From a virus, in IMG/VR virus record IMGVR_UViG_3300046751_000632, positions 1-36,263 of that record: a stretch of DNA of 36,263 bases, one strand, 5' to 3'. The notes under the pieces are model-generated. The model searched no databases. It was not told where the DNA came from and was given only the letters and a program-made list of their open reading frames with translations. Both the position numbers and the translations under genes were made by a program. Below, one piece after another: positions 13,201 to 21,214 of the stretch (positions are counted from its first letter, which is position 1; each line of letters opens with the position of its first letter).

Positions 13201-14738
13201 ATGGACACACTCATTGTTTTAGCTGTGGCGAAACAGTTCAACCCAATAAACGAATGGAACCACAACAAGAAACCCAACAATCAACATTTATACACAATGG
13301 AGAATATACTAATCTTAACCGGAGAAACTTAACGGAGGCGACCTGTCGCAAATGGGGATACCAAACAGCGATAGTAAACGGAGAGCAAGCACAGGTAGCA
13401 AACTATCGTAGTCGTGACGGTAAACTCGTCGGTCAGAAAATCAGATTCGCAGATAAGTCATTCAAGATACGAGGCGAGTTAGTCGGCTTATATGGTCAGC
13501 ATTTATGGCGTGACGGTGGAAGAAAGGTCGTAGTGACTGAAGGTGAGATCGATGCTTTATCTGTAAGTCAAGCATTCGGACACAAGTGGCCTGTCGTTTC
13601 CATTCCGCATGGAGCACAGTCAGGAAAGAATCATGTATCACAAGCTCTTGATTGGCTGGAACGCTTTGAAGAAGTGATCTTTATGTACGACATGGACGAT
13701 GTGGGTCGTAAGGGAGCGACGGAATGTGCGGCGTTATTAACGCCAGGTAAGGCGAAGATAGCAGAGCTCCCGTTAAAAGATCCGAACGATATGCTGGTAG
13801 CTAACCGTTCAAAGGAGTTAGTGGATGCTGTGTGGCAAGCACGGGAATATCGTCCTGATGGAATCGTCGGAGCTGAAGAACTATGGGAAAAGATTACCGA
13901 AGTAAACAACGCGGAGACAGTGCCGTATCCTTACGACGAATTAAATCGAATGACATTTGGTTTGAGACGAGGAGAACTGGTTACATTGTGTGCGGGTTCA
14001 GGGATAGGTAAGTCGTTGTTCTGCAGGGAGATAGCATATCATCTATTAGAGCAGGAACAAACGGTAGGATATATCGCGCTCGAGGAGAGTGTCAGACGGA
14101 CAGCCTTGGGAATCATGGGACTACATATTAATAAACAATTGCATCTTGAAGACGATGTTCATCATGAAGCGTTACGGCCTGTATTCGAAGAGACGGTAGG
14201 TAACGGACGCTTTTATACTTACGATCACTTCGGTAGTTGTGACTCGGATAATCTATTAAATCGCATCAGATACCTATGCAAAGGACTGAACTGTAAATGG
14301 ATATTCCTTGATCACCTGTCGATTGTAGTGAGTGGCTTTGACGGCGATGATGAACGACGCTTAATCGACAATACCATGACGAGACTAAGGTCGCTTGTTG
14401 AGGAGACTCAATGCGGAATGGTTCTTGTCAGTCATCTGAAGCGACCACCAGGCGGTGGACACGAAGAAGGACACGCCACATCCCTGTCACATCTGCGAGG
14501 ATCTCATGCGATACCTCAGTTGTCGGACATGGTGATAGGCTTGGAGCGTAATCAACAATCGGAACAAGAAGCAAACCAAACAAAACTACGCGTATTAAAG
14601 AATCGTTTCAGTGGCGACACAGGCGAGGCGGGTACGCTTTACTTCAACAAACATACAGGGAGATTAAATGACAAGGATACAACGGGGTTTAGACCTATTA
14701 ATACTAACAATCAAACGGTGGATACGAATCCTTTTTAA
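13128..14738 (+). CDS. Bifunctional primase-helicase (gp4-like)
   Basis: This 536-residue protein has the full T7 gp4A layout (T7: 566). An N-terminal zinc ribbon (CPTC 11-14, CFSC 30-33) is followed by a TOPRIM primase (VTEGEID with E138; MYDMDD 186-191). The RecA-like hexameric helicase has Walker A GSGIGKS (290-296), Walker B WIFLDHLSI (391-399) and SHLKRP (435-440). It unwinds DNA and makes primers at the fork. Its C-terminus ends in Phe, as in T7, where this residue helps polymerase contact. The start lies inside the endonuclease I gene. Confidence 0.97.
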   Translation: MAEYKEMHTPCPTCGSSDARSVYLDGHTHCFSCGETVQPNKRMEPQQETQQSTFIHNGEYTNLNRRNLTEATCRKWGYQTAIVNGEQAQVANYRSRDGKLVGQKIRFADKSFKIRGELVGLYGQHLWRDGGRKVVVTEGEIDALSVSQAFGHKWPVVSIPHGAQSGKNHVSQALDWLERFEEVIFMYDMDDVGRKGATECAALLTPGKAKIAELPLKDPNDMLVANRSKELVDAVWQAREYRPDGIVGAEELWEKITEVNNAETVPYPYDELNRMTFGLRRGELVTLCAGSGIGKSLFCREIAYHLLEQEQTVGYIALEESVRRTALGIMGLHINKQLHLEDDVHHEALRPVFEETVGNGRFYTYDHFGSCDSDNLLNRIRYLCKGLNCKWIFLDHLSIVVSGFDGDDERRLIDNTMTRLRSLVEETQCGMVLVSHLKRPPGGGHEEGHATSLSHLRGSHAIPQLSDMVIGLERNQQSEQEANQTKLRVLKNRFSGDTGEAGTLYFNKHTGRLNDKDTTGFRPINTNNQTVDTNPF

Positions 14739-14741
14739 ACG

Positions 14742-16613
14742 ATGAGTAAACCACTGACATTATACTTCGACATAGAAACCAACGCGATTGAGGACTTCAC
14801 ACTACTGACAGATTTAGAAGTCATTCATTGTATTTCTATCTACGAACCACAATCTGAAAAGATCGTCACCTATAGCGGAACTTCTATTGAAGAAGGACTA
14901 CGACAATTAGACAGGGCGACTACCATCGTCGGTCACAATGTAATAAACTTCGACATTCCTGCGATACAGAAGCTATACCCTTGGCGACCTAAGGCACGGA
15001 TCTTGGATACATTGGTATCTTGTCGTGCGGTGGATAGCGACATTGCATTACTTGATGCTGTCCGTGAAGACTTCCCTCCTGAACTGATGGGATCGCATAG
15101 TCTGAAAGCTTGGGGCCATCGATTAGGTATGGAGAAGATTGAGTTCGGGGAGGAATCGTTTGATAAGTTCTCGAAAGACATGCAGTTATACTGTGAGAAC
15201 GATACGATCCTAACCGCTGCTGTCGGTCAATACTTACGACAAGAGAATCCAGCTACCAAGATGTTGAACATCGAGCACAACTTCGCTCGACTGATGCGAG
15301 CCCAAGAGTTTCGTGGCTTTGCGTTTGACGAGGATAAAGCTAGAGAACTTGTACGCGTATTAACGACGAGAAGGGCGGAGCTTACAGACGACCTGCAAAA
15401 GATGTTTCCACCTGTAGTCGAAGAGATGAAGACTCCGTTGGGATGGAAGCTCGAGATTGAATGGGAGAAAGGGATAGAAGTTATAGTTGCCGATACTCAA
15501 AAGCAGATTAAAGAGGCTTTAAAAGTAAGGAATCTTAAACAAGTTCTAGTTAAGAACGCGGTAAGACTGGAGAATAAGACAAAACAGATACCGTTTAACC
15601 CTAGCAGTCGTGATCAGATAGCAGATCGATTGAAGGAACTTGGATGGAAACCAAAGGTATTTACCCCTAACGGAAAACCAAAGATCGATGAAAGTGTATT
15701 GGAAGCAATAGATCATCCATCTGCTCGAAAGTTAAACGAGTACCTTATGGTATCCAAGCGGCTTTCGATGTTAGACGAAGGAGATAACTCCTGGTTAAAC
15801 TGCGTAAGGAACGGACGCATCCACGGGCGTGTCAATTCAGGAGGAACCGTGACAGGTAGATGCACACATTCGTTTCCCAATGTCGCACAAGTACCCGCAG
15901 TACGCGCTCCCTACGGCAAGGAATGTCGTGAGTTATTCAGAGCCGGAGATGGATACAAGCTTGTCGGTTGTGACGCAAGTGGACTCGAGTTGAGAATGCT
16001 TGCCCATTACCTCGCTATTTATGACGGTGGTAACTACGCTAAGGAACTACTGACGGGAGACATCCATAGTCATAATCAAAAGAAAGCGGGATTGGAAACA
16101 CGTGACCAGGCTAAGACTTTTATCTACGCCTTTTTATACGGAGCAGGTCCCGTTCGTATCGGCGATATAGTCGGGGGTACAGCGAGAGATGGTAAGATAT
16201 TACAGAAAAGATTCTTGGCATCACTGCCCGCTTTAGCACGATTAAAGAGCGAAGTGGAAGATCGGGTAAGAAAGCATGGCAGACTACGCGGTATTGATGG
16301 TCGCGTATTACCGATAAGATCCGAGCATTCTGCATTAAACACTCTGCTACAATCAGCGGGAGCTGTCGTTATGAAGCAGGCTTTGATCATGTTACACAAC
16401 CAACTAGCTGGTAACGCGTGGGAGATCGGTAAGCATTACGCGTTTGTGGCGAACATCCACGACGAGTTCCAAGCGGAGGTAGTCGAGGACAGGGCTGAAC
16501 GCTACGGAGATCTGGCAGTTCGTGCACTCCGATGGACAGGTAAGCATCTGAAGATGAGATGTCCGCTTGATGGCGAGTACAAAATTGGTTATACTTGGGC
16601 CGACACCCATTAG
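14742..16613 (+). CDS. Family A DNA polymerase (gp5-like)
   Basis: This 623-residue enzyme has a 3'-5' exonuclease domain: FDIET with D10 and E12, IVGHNVINFD (62-71) and CENDT with D154. Its polymerase domain has motif A GCDASGLELR (D411), motif B RDQAKTFIYAFLYGAG (K458, Y462) and motif C NIHDEF (D574). Y462 corresponds to T7 Tyr526 and to E. coli Pol I position 762. It replicates the genome with the helicase; T7 uses host thioredoxin for processivity. It is shorter than T7 gp5 (704), and I could not define the thioredoxin-binding loop. Confidence 0.97.
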   Translation: MSKPLTLYFDIETNAIEDFTLLTDLEVIHCISIYEPQSEKIVTYSGTSIEEGLRQLDRATTIVGHNVINFDIPAIQKLYPWRPKARILDTLVSCRAVDSDIALLDAVREDFPPELMGSHSLKAWGHRLGMEKIEFGEESFDKFSKDMQLYCENDTILTAAVGQYLRQENPATKMLNIEHNFARLMRAQEFRGFAFDEDKARELVRVLTTRRAELTDDLQKMFPPVVEEMKTPLGWKLEIEWEKGIEVIVADTQKQIKEALKVRNLKQVLVKNAVRLENKTKQIPFNPSSRDQIADRLKELGWKPKVFTPNGKPKIDESVLEAIDHPSARKLNEYLMVSKRLSMLDEGDNSWLNCVRNGRIHGRVNSGGTVTGRCTHSFPNVAQVPAVRAPYGKECRELFRAGDGYKLVGCDASGLELRMLAHYLAIYDGGNYAKELLTGDIHSHNQKKAGLETRDQAKTFIYAFLYGAGPVRIGDIVGGTARDGKILQKRFLASLPALARLKSEVEDRVRKHGRLRGIDGRVLPIRSEHSALNTLLQSAGAVVMKQALIMLHNQLAGNAWEIGKHYAFVANIHDEFQAEVVEDRAERYGDLAVRALRWTGKHLKMRCPLDGEYKIGYTWADTH

Positions 16614-16616
16614 TAT

Positions 16617-17012
16617 ATGCCTTCATCTAACGCCCAACGCATTGGCACGATTGCGGAATACAAGTTTATTGTCGCTTGTTTGGAACGCGACTTTGAGCCA
16701 CATCTGTCAATCACTCCAATGCCCTGGGATTGTCTGCTTGCCTGCCCTGCTGGTGACCTCAGAGTACAGGTTAAATCCACAAGCTTCCGCAAGGGGCAGT
16801 CATATAATGTGGTAACTGCATCGGGATGCACGGGCAAGTCGGAATTGTCTAGTGATGTCGATGTTGTCGCTTGTTATGTAAGTCCTGAAGATACATGGTG
16901 GATGATACCAAGAGATGAGTTGACAAGTAAATCGATCAAGCTAAACCCGGAACCTGACAGCAAAAGTAAATACAAAAAATACCAAGATAACTGGAGCATA
17001 TATTACAAATGA
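16617..17012 (+). CDS. PD-(D/E)XK nuclease-like protein
   Basis: This 131-residue protein shows a small PD-(D/E)XK fold pattern: G10-T-I-A-E14 in the first helix, D38 in PWDCLLACP, and Q51-V-K53 (LRVQVKST). That layout matches Holliday-junction-resolvase-like or PDDEXK_5 nucleases, with Gln replacing the usual Glu before Lys. It sits between DNA polymerase and the 5'-3' exonuclease and overlaps the latter's ATG (ATGA), which suggests DNA processing. T7 has no clear equivalent at this place. Confidence 0.7.
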   Translation: MPSSNAQRIGTIAEYKFIVACLERDFEPHLSITPMPWDCLLACPAGDLRVQVKSTSFRKGQSYNVVTASGCTGKSELSSDVDVVACYVSPEDTWWMIPRDELTSKSIKLNPEPDSKSKYKKYQDNWSIYYK

Positions 17013-17860
17013 AAACGACACTATTAATAGACGGCGATGTACTCGCGTACCAATCCGCATTCATCGCACAAACAAACTTCCAATGGGAAGAAGAACTATG
17101 GACAGTACAAAGCGACCTAGCCATCGCCAAGGAATGGATCGTAGATCGATTGGCAACCTTCAAGGAGAAAACAAATGCGGATGATTGCATCCTAGCTATA
17201 AGCGACCGCAATAACTTCCGCCGTAAACTATTCCCTGATTACAAAGCTAATCGTCGATCTAAGTTTGCACCGATAGGACTAAAACCTATACGCGAATGGC
17301 TCGACCAGGAATACGGTACAGTTATCTATCCTAATCTAGAGGCGGATGATGTGCTCGCTATACTCGCGACTGAACGACCCGATAGAAACGACGATCGTAT
17401 CATCGTGTCTATCGATAAAGACTTCAAAGGAGTTCCGTGTAAGTTCTACGACTTCAATCGCGATGAGATGCATGAGATCAACGAAGAAGAAGCGAATGCG
17501 TATCACTTGATGCAGACGATAGCTGGCGACGCTGTTGACGGATTCAAAGGCGTACCAGGTGTAGGCACAGTTAGAGCAAAGCGTATGCTCGACGATGAAG
17601 GCGCGACATGGGCGACGGTTATGAAGGCGTATGAAAAGGCAGGGTTATCGGAAGAAGACGCGTTGACAAATGCGTGGATGGCGTACTTAATTCGTAAGGG
17701 ACAATATAATAAAAAGAAAAAAGAACTAACATATTTATGGATGCCTGAGGAGTTTACACCCGCTAAAAAGCGTAACTATTCCCATATCATTCATCAGGTT
17801 ACGGGAGACTTGGACGAAGATTTGTCTCGACCAAAAGCTTTTGAACCATTAAATATATAA
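17009..17860 (+). CDS. 5'-3' exonuclease (gp6-like)
   Basis: This 283-residue protein has the FEN/5'-nuclease motifs: LIDGD (D8, D10), FRRKLFPDYKANR (70-82), LEADDV (110-115), SIDKDF (134-139) and a helix-three-turn-helix region GFKGVPGVGTVRAKR (178-192). It matches T7 gp6, which removes primers and degrades host DNA to supply nucleotides. The start overlaps the stop of the upstream nuclease-like gene by four bases. Confidence 0.95.
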   Translation: MKTTLLIDGDVLAYQSAFIAQTNFQWEEELWTVQSDLAIAKEWIVDRLATFKEKTNADDCILAISDRNNFRRKLFPDYKANRRSKFAPIGLKPIREWLDQEYGTVIYPNLEADDVLAILATERPDRNDDRIIVSIDKDFKGVPCKFYDFNRDEMHEINEEEANAYHLMQTIAGDAVDGFKGVPGVGTVRAKRMLDDEGATWATVMKAYEKAGLSEEDALTNAWMAYLIRKGQYNKKKKELTYLWMPEEFTPAKKRNYSHIIHQVTGDLDEDLSRPKAFEPLNI

Positions 17861-17864
17861 TATA

Positions 17865-18068
17865 GTGGAAAATTCTGTTGACAGAAAACTACCCGACCTT
17901 AGTAAGGATTTGCTCGACATCTTGGATGCTCGGTTTCCTTCTCGTTGTCCTGATCCTAAAGATAGTGAGCGCGAGATATGGATGAAGGTTGGTCAGAGGA
18001 AAGTCGTAGAGTTTCTACAAGACGTTTACGAAGAACAAAATACAACAATCATTTCAACAAAGGTATAA
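17865..18068 (+). CDS. Small conserved-type protein upstream of the portal, GTG start
   Basis: A GTG at 17865 opens a 67-residue frame four bases after the exonuclease stop. The protein is helical and charged, with FPSRCPDPKDSEREIWMKVG (about 24-43) and FLQDVYEEQN. Similar small proteins sit before the portal in marine T7-like phages; their role is not known to me. It may mark the boundary between replication and virion genes. Confidence 0.6.
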   Translation: MENSVDRKLPDLSKDLLDILDARFPSRCPDPKDSEREIWMKVGQRKVVEFLQDVYEEQNTTIISTKV

Positions 18069-18070
18069 TT

Positions 18071-18280
18071 ATGTGCATGGGCGGCTCAACTCCTCCACCA
18101 CCTCCACCTCCTCCACCACCACCGCCTCCACCTGCGGCGACAGCCGAACGCGTACAGCCTGCTCAAGCTTCCAAACGCGGTGGATCTACGGTTAAACGTA
18201 AAAGAGGTACAGCACAACTTACGCGTCCTTCTATGGGAGGAATGGCTAAGGGAACTGCTGGTGTAAATCTTCCTAGGTAA
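18071..18280 (+). CDS. Proline-rich MCMGG small protein
   Basis: This 69-residue protein begins MCMGGST and then has 14 consecutive prolines, followed by a basic Gly/Thr-rich end (RGGSTVKRKRGTAQLTRPSM). Short MC-GG proteins just before the portal are common in marine podoviruses and probably virion-associated. The poly-Pro run would be expected to stall ribosomes unless EF-P assists. It starts at ATG 18071, a few bases after the previous stop, and ends two bases before the portal ATG. Confidence 0.6.
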   Translation: MCMGGSTPPPPPPPPPPPPPPAATAERVQPAQASKRGGSTVKRKRGTAQLTRPSMGGMAKGTAGVNLPR

Positions 18281-18282
18281 GT

Positions 18283-19845
18283 ATGCATTACGAAACGGCT
18301 CAAAGCCTCTACACTTCGTTAGAGAATACGCGGTGGACATTTCTTGATCGTGCCAGGACTTCATCGGAACTAACCCTTCCGTATGTCCTGCCGCCCGAAG
18401 GTCACGGTCCACACACTAAGTACTACACTCCGTTCCAAGGTATTGGAGCGAAGGGTGTAAACAACTTAGCATCGAAGTTACTTATGGCTTTGCTTCCGCC
18501 TAACGCTCCGTTCTTCCGCTTGGTCATTGATCGGTATGAACTCGACAAAGCGAAAGCTGAGATGGGTGAAGAACAAGGGGAACAGCTACGCACGGATCTC
18601 GAGAAAGCTTTGAGTGAAGTCGAGCGAGCTGTGTCGCAAGAGGTTGAAGTAGAAGCATTTAGAGTAGGAGTTTTTGAGGCGTTAAAGAATCTACTAATTA
18701 CAGGTAATACTTTACTATATCTTCCTGACGAAGGAGGTATGCGAGTATTCCGTCCTGATAGATATGTCGTTAAGCGTGACCCTATGGGTAATGTTACGCA
18801 CATAGCTGTGAAGGAAACGGTAGCTCCAATGATGTTACCTGAAGAAGTAAGACAAGAAGTATATAAAGAGTCCAAAGATAATACATGCGATTTATACACT
18901 TCGATTGTCAGGGAAGATAATAAGTTCTATGTCCAACAGGATGTTAAAGGTATCGTCATTGAATCGTCGAAAGGATCGTATTCTATCGACAAGTCACCTT
19001 GGATACCTTTACGATATACACGTATTGACGGCGAGGATTATGGTCGCGGTATAGTCGAAGAGTACATCGGTGATCTAAAGTCTTTAGAGTCATTAACAAA
19101 AGCTATCGTTGAAGGCTCCGCTGCTGCGGCGAAGGTATTGTTCATGGTTAATCCTAACGGCACAACCAGAGCGAGGACATTAGCGGAAGCGTCAAACGGT
19201 GCAATCGTCCAGGGTTCCGACGGCGATGTATCTGTTCTTCAACTTAATAAGTTCAACGACTTTCGCGTAGCTCAACAGGTCATGGCACAGATCCAAGATC
19301 GATTAAGTCACGCCTTTCTTTTAAACAGCAACGTCGTTAGAGACGCAGAGCGAGTTACCGCCGAGGAAATACGTATGTTATCACAAGAACTCGAGGCGGC
19401 TCTCGGCGGGCTGTATTCTATTTTGTCACAGGAGTTCCAGCTTCCGCTTGTATCGCGTTTGATGGACCGTATGGGCAGGAAGGATCGTCTACCTAAACTA
19501 CCTAAGGACATAGTCAAGCCTACGATTGTAACGGGCGTTGAGGCATTGGGACGTGGTAACGATTTGAATCGATTGGATATGTTCCTGGCAGGAGCGAGTC
19601 AAGTCGTCGGCCCACAAGCTATCGCTGAGTACGTCAATGTAAGCGACTACTTTAAACGCAGGGCAACCGCGTTAGGAATCGAGACCGAAGGTTTGATTAA
19701 GACAGAAGAAGAAATTCAACAAGCCATGCAGCAGGCTCAAATGATGGAGATGGCTCAGAAGTTAGGAGCGCCAGCAATGGGACCCGCTATCAATGCAATG
19801 GCTAACCAACAACAACCACAACAACCAACACAACAAGAGGAATAA
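18283..19845 (+). CDS. Portal (head-tail connector) protein, gp8-like
   Basis: This 520-residue protein (T7 gp8: 536) has the family's N-terminus with RWTFLDRARTSSELTLPYVL and PFQGIGAKGVNNLASKLLMA, and the Gln-rich C-terminal end typical of T7-type connectors. Twelve copies normally form the ring at one head vertex through which terminase packs DNA and to which the tail attaches. It is followed directly by the scaffold gene. Confidence 0.95.
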   Translation: MHYETAQSLYTSLENTRWTFLDRARTSSELTLPYVLPPEGHGPHTKYYTPFQGIGAKGVNNLASKLLMALLPPNAPFFRLVIDRYELDKAKAEMGEEQGEQLRTDLEKALSEVERAVSQEVEVEAFRVGVFEALKNLLITGNTLLYLPDEGGMRVFRPDRYVVKRDPMGNVTHIAVKETVAPMMLPEEVRQEVYKESKDNTCDLYTSIVREDNKFYVQQDVKGIVIESSKGSYSIDKSPWIPLRYTRIDGEDYGRGIVEEYIGDLKSLESLTKAIVEGSAAAAKVLFMVNPNGTTRARTLAEASNGAIVQGSDGDVSVLQLNKFNDFRVAQQVMAQIQDRLSHAFLLNSNVVRDAERVTAEEIRMLSQELEAALGGLYSILSQEFQLPLVSRLMDRMGRKDRLPKLPKDIVKPTIVTGVEALGRGNDLNRLDMFLAGASQVVGPQAIAEYVNVSDYFKRRATALGIETEGLIKTEEEIQQAMQQAQMMEMAQKLGAPAMGPAINAMANQQQPQQPTQQEE

Positions 19846-19848
19846 ACG

Positions 19849-20625
19849 ATGGGTGATTACCAAAAAGTAGAGATCAACGAACCTACTACAAACGAAGTAG
19901 AACCAGAGGAGAAACCACAAGAAGAAGCTGTCGAACAACAGCCTGAAGTACAGGAAGAGCAACAAGCTGATCGTCCTGAATGGCTACCTGAAAAGTTTGA
20001 GTCTGCCGAGGATATGGCGAAAGCTTACTCGGAACTTGAAAAGAAGATGGGAGCGGGGGAGGAAGAAAAAGAACAAGAAGAAACAACAGAAGAGAATGAA
20101 TCGGAAGAAACTCAACAAGATCTTACGGAGTTACAAAGCCGTGTTAACGACGCTTCTACTAAATACTTTGAAAGCGGCGGTGAGATTACTGATGAAACTT
20201 ATCAAGCTTTGGAAGAAGTGGGTATTAGCCGCGAGCTTGTGGATCGTTTCAAAGCTGGACAAGAGTCACTTGAAAACGCCGAGATAAGCGACATTCAATC
20301 CGCCGCTGGAGACGAGTATGAAGCGATGGCTCAATGGGCAGGTGATAGTCTTGATGACGATGAGTTTAACGCATTTAACGAAGTGGTGAATAACGGTACT
20401 GTCCAACAAGCCAAGCTTGCAGTCAAAGGATTATATGCGCGTTATAAATCCGAAGTGGGTGCGACGGGACCGAAGCTTGTCAGCGGAAGTACTACCGGAA
20501 GTTCCACAATGCCGTATCAATCGATGCAGGAAGTCAGTCGGGCTATGCAAGATCCTCGTTATAAGAGCGGAGATAAAGCTTATCATAACGAAGTGGATCG
20601 TCGTTTGGCGGTGTCTAACTTTTAA
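19849..20625 (+). CDS. Capsid assembly (scaffold) protein, gp9-like
   Basis: This 258-residue protein is strongly acidic and helical, with a long Glu/Gln-rich N-terminal half and a short basic-containing C-terminus. This composition and the position between portal and capsid match T7 gp9, which guides procapsid assembly and then leaves. DRPEWLPEKFESAEDMAKAY (about 43-62) is a conserved-looking motif of marine podovirus scaffolds. Confidence 0.9.
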   Translation: MGDYQKVEINEPTTNEVEPEEKPQEEAVEQQPEVQEEQQADRPEWLPEKFESAEDMAKAYSELEKKMGAGEEEKEQEETTEENESEETQQDLTELQSRVNDASTKYFESGGEITDETYQALEEVGISRELVDRFKAGQESLENAEISDIQSAAGDEYEAMAQWAGDSLDDDEFNAFNEVVNNGTVQQAKLAVKGLYARYKSEVGATGPKLVSGSTTGSSTMPYQSMQEVSRAMQDPRYKSGDKAYHNEVDRRLAVSNF

Positions 20626-20627
20626 CA

Positions 20628-21092
20628 ATGTTTGAACTGTTGACACTATTCCTTACAGGAGGCGGAAGCGCCGCGATGGGATCGCTTTTAAAAGGGGTCT
20701 TTGGTATGATCGTGGATAGTCGTCAACATAAGTACGAGTTGGAAATGGCGAGGGAGGCGCGAAATAATGAATATGCAATCAAGTTTCAAGAGAGTCTTAA
20801 TAGCGGTGATGGGGGTGCTTTCACTAGGGCTACTCGCCGGATGCTCGCATTTATCGGAATGGGAGTCATCGCCTTCGTCACATGCCTCACAGCGGTTTAT
20901 CCGTCAGTCCCAATACTCAGTACAACAAACATTACAGGGGAAGGGCGAACAGAAATTCTTTTCGGGCTCCTCAGTTTTCCAGCAGAGCAAACCGCTATGG
21001 TCATTACAAGCGGACACCTCTGCCTCTTTGAATGCTCCGTCGTGTTGCCGATGATTGTCGGTTTCTATTTTACACCCGGAGGAAGGAGATAA
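20628..21092 (+). CDS. Membrane protein between scaffold and capsid (holin candidate)
   Basis: This 154-residue protein has a Gly-rich hydrophobic N-terminus (LFLTGGGSAAMGSLLKGVFG), a charged helix (QHKYELEMAREARNNEYAIK) and further hydrophobic segments (MLAFIGMGVIAFVTCLTAV; VVLPMIVGFYF), ending in TPGGRR. Related-looking proteins occur beside the capsid gene in marine T7-like phages. A holin or other lysis role is possible but unproven. A separate lipoprotein frame is embedded out of phase within it. Confidence 0.75.
   Translation: MFELLTLFLTGGGSAAMGSLLKGVFGMIVDSRQHKYELEMAREARNNEYAIKFQESLNSGDGGAFTRATRRMLAFIGMGVIAFVTCLTAVYPSVPILSTTNITGEGRTEILFGLLSFPAEQTAMVITSGHLCLFECSVVLPMIVGFYFTPGGRR
20767..21054 (+). 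CDS. Embedded out-of-frame lipoprotein (o-spanin candidate)
   Basis: This 95-residue frame lies entirely inside the 20628 gene in the +1 frame. It has a strong ribosome site AGGGAGG (20751-20757) nine bases before ATG 20767. The product has a textbook lipoprotein signal: basic start (SFKR), hydrophobic core (VLIAVMGVLSLG) and lipobox LLAGC with the lipid Cys at residue 26. The mature part is Ser/Gln-rich. This mirrors the outer-membrane spanin Rz1, embedded in Rz in lambda. The host gene here is not a classic i-spanin, so the partner could be the 3437-3754 product. Confidence 0.62.
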   Translation: MNMQSSFKRVLIAVMGVLSLGLLAGCSHLSEWESSPSSHASQRFIRQSQYSVQQTLQGKGEQKFFSGSSVFQQSKPLWSLQADTSASLNAPSCCR

Positions 21093-21097
21093 CAATT

Positions 21098-21208
21098 TTG
21101 ACATCTAACAAAGACAGAAGTCGTTGCCCTGTGCGCAGGATAACCTCGAACGAAATCGGCGCGAGAAGTCAGCTAAACACTAACAATAATCTAAATATAA
21201 GGAGATAA
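21098..21208 (+). CDS. Possible 36-residue TTG-started small gene
   Basis: AAGGAG at 21083-21088 is followed nine bases later by TTG 21098, which opens a 36-residue frame (MTSNKDRSRCPVRRITSNEI...) ending at TAA 21206-21208, next to the capsid ribosome site. The spacing and site match those of the strong SSB and capsid leaders. The TTG start and lack of any recognised family make it uncertain; the segment could instead be the capsid gene's leader and promoter. Confidence 0.3.
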   Translation: MTSNKDRSRCPVRRITSNEIGARSQLNTNNNLNIRR

Positions 21209-21214
21209 ATAATC

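Noticed and set aside
18100-18136. CCA/CCT-rich run as a microsatellite or CRISPR-like repeat
   Set aside because: It is an in-frame proline run in a small gene; no spaced repeats are present here or elsewhere in the window.
20431-20646. Minus and alternate frames over the scaffold and portal genes
   Set aside because: They are shadows of well supported structural genes with no coupling, ribosome site or domains.
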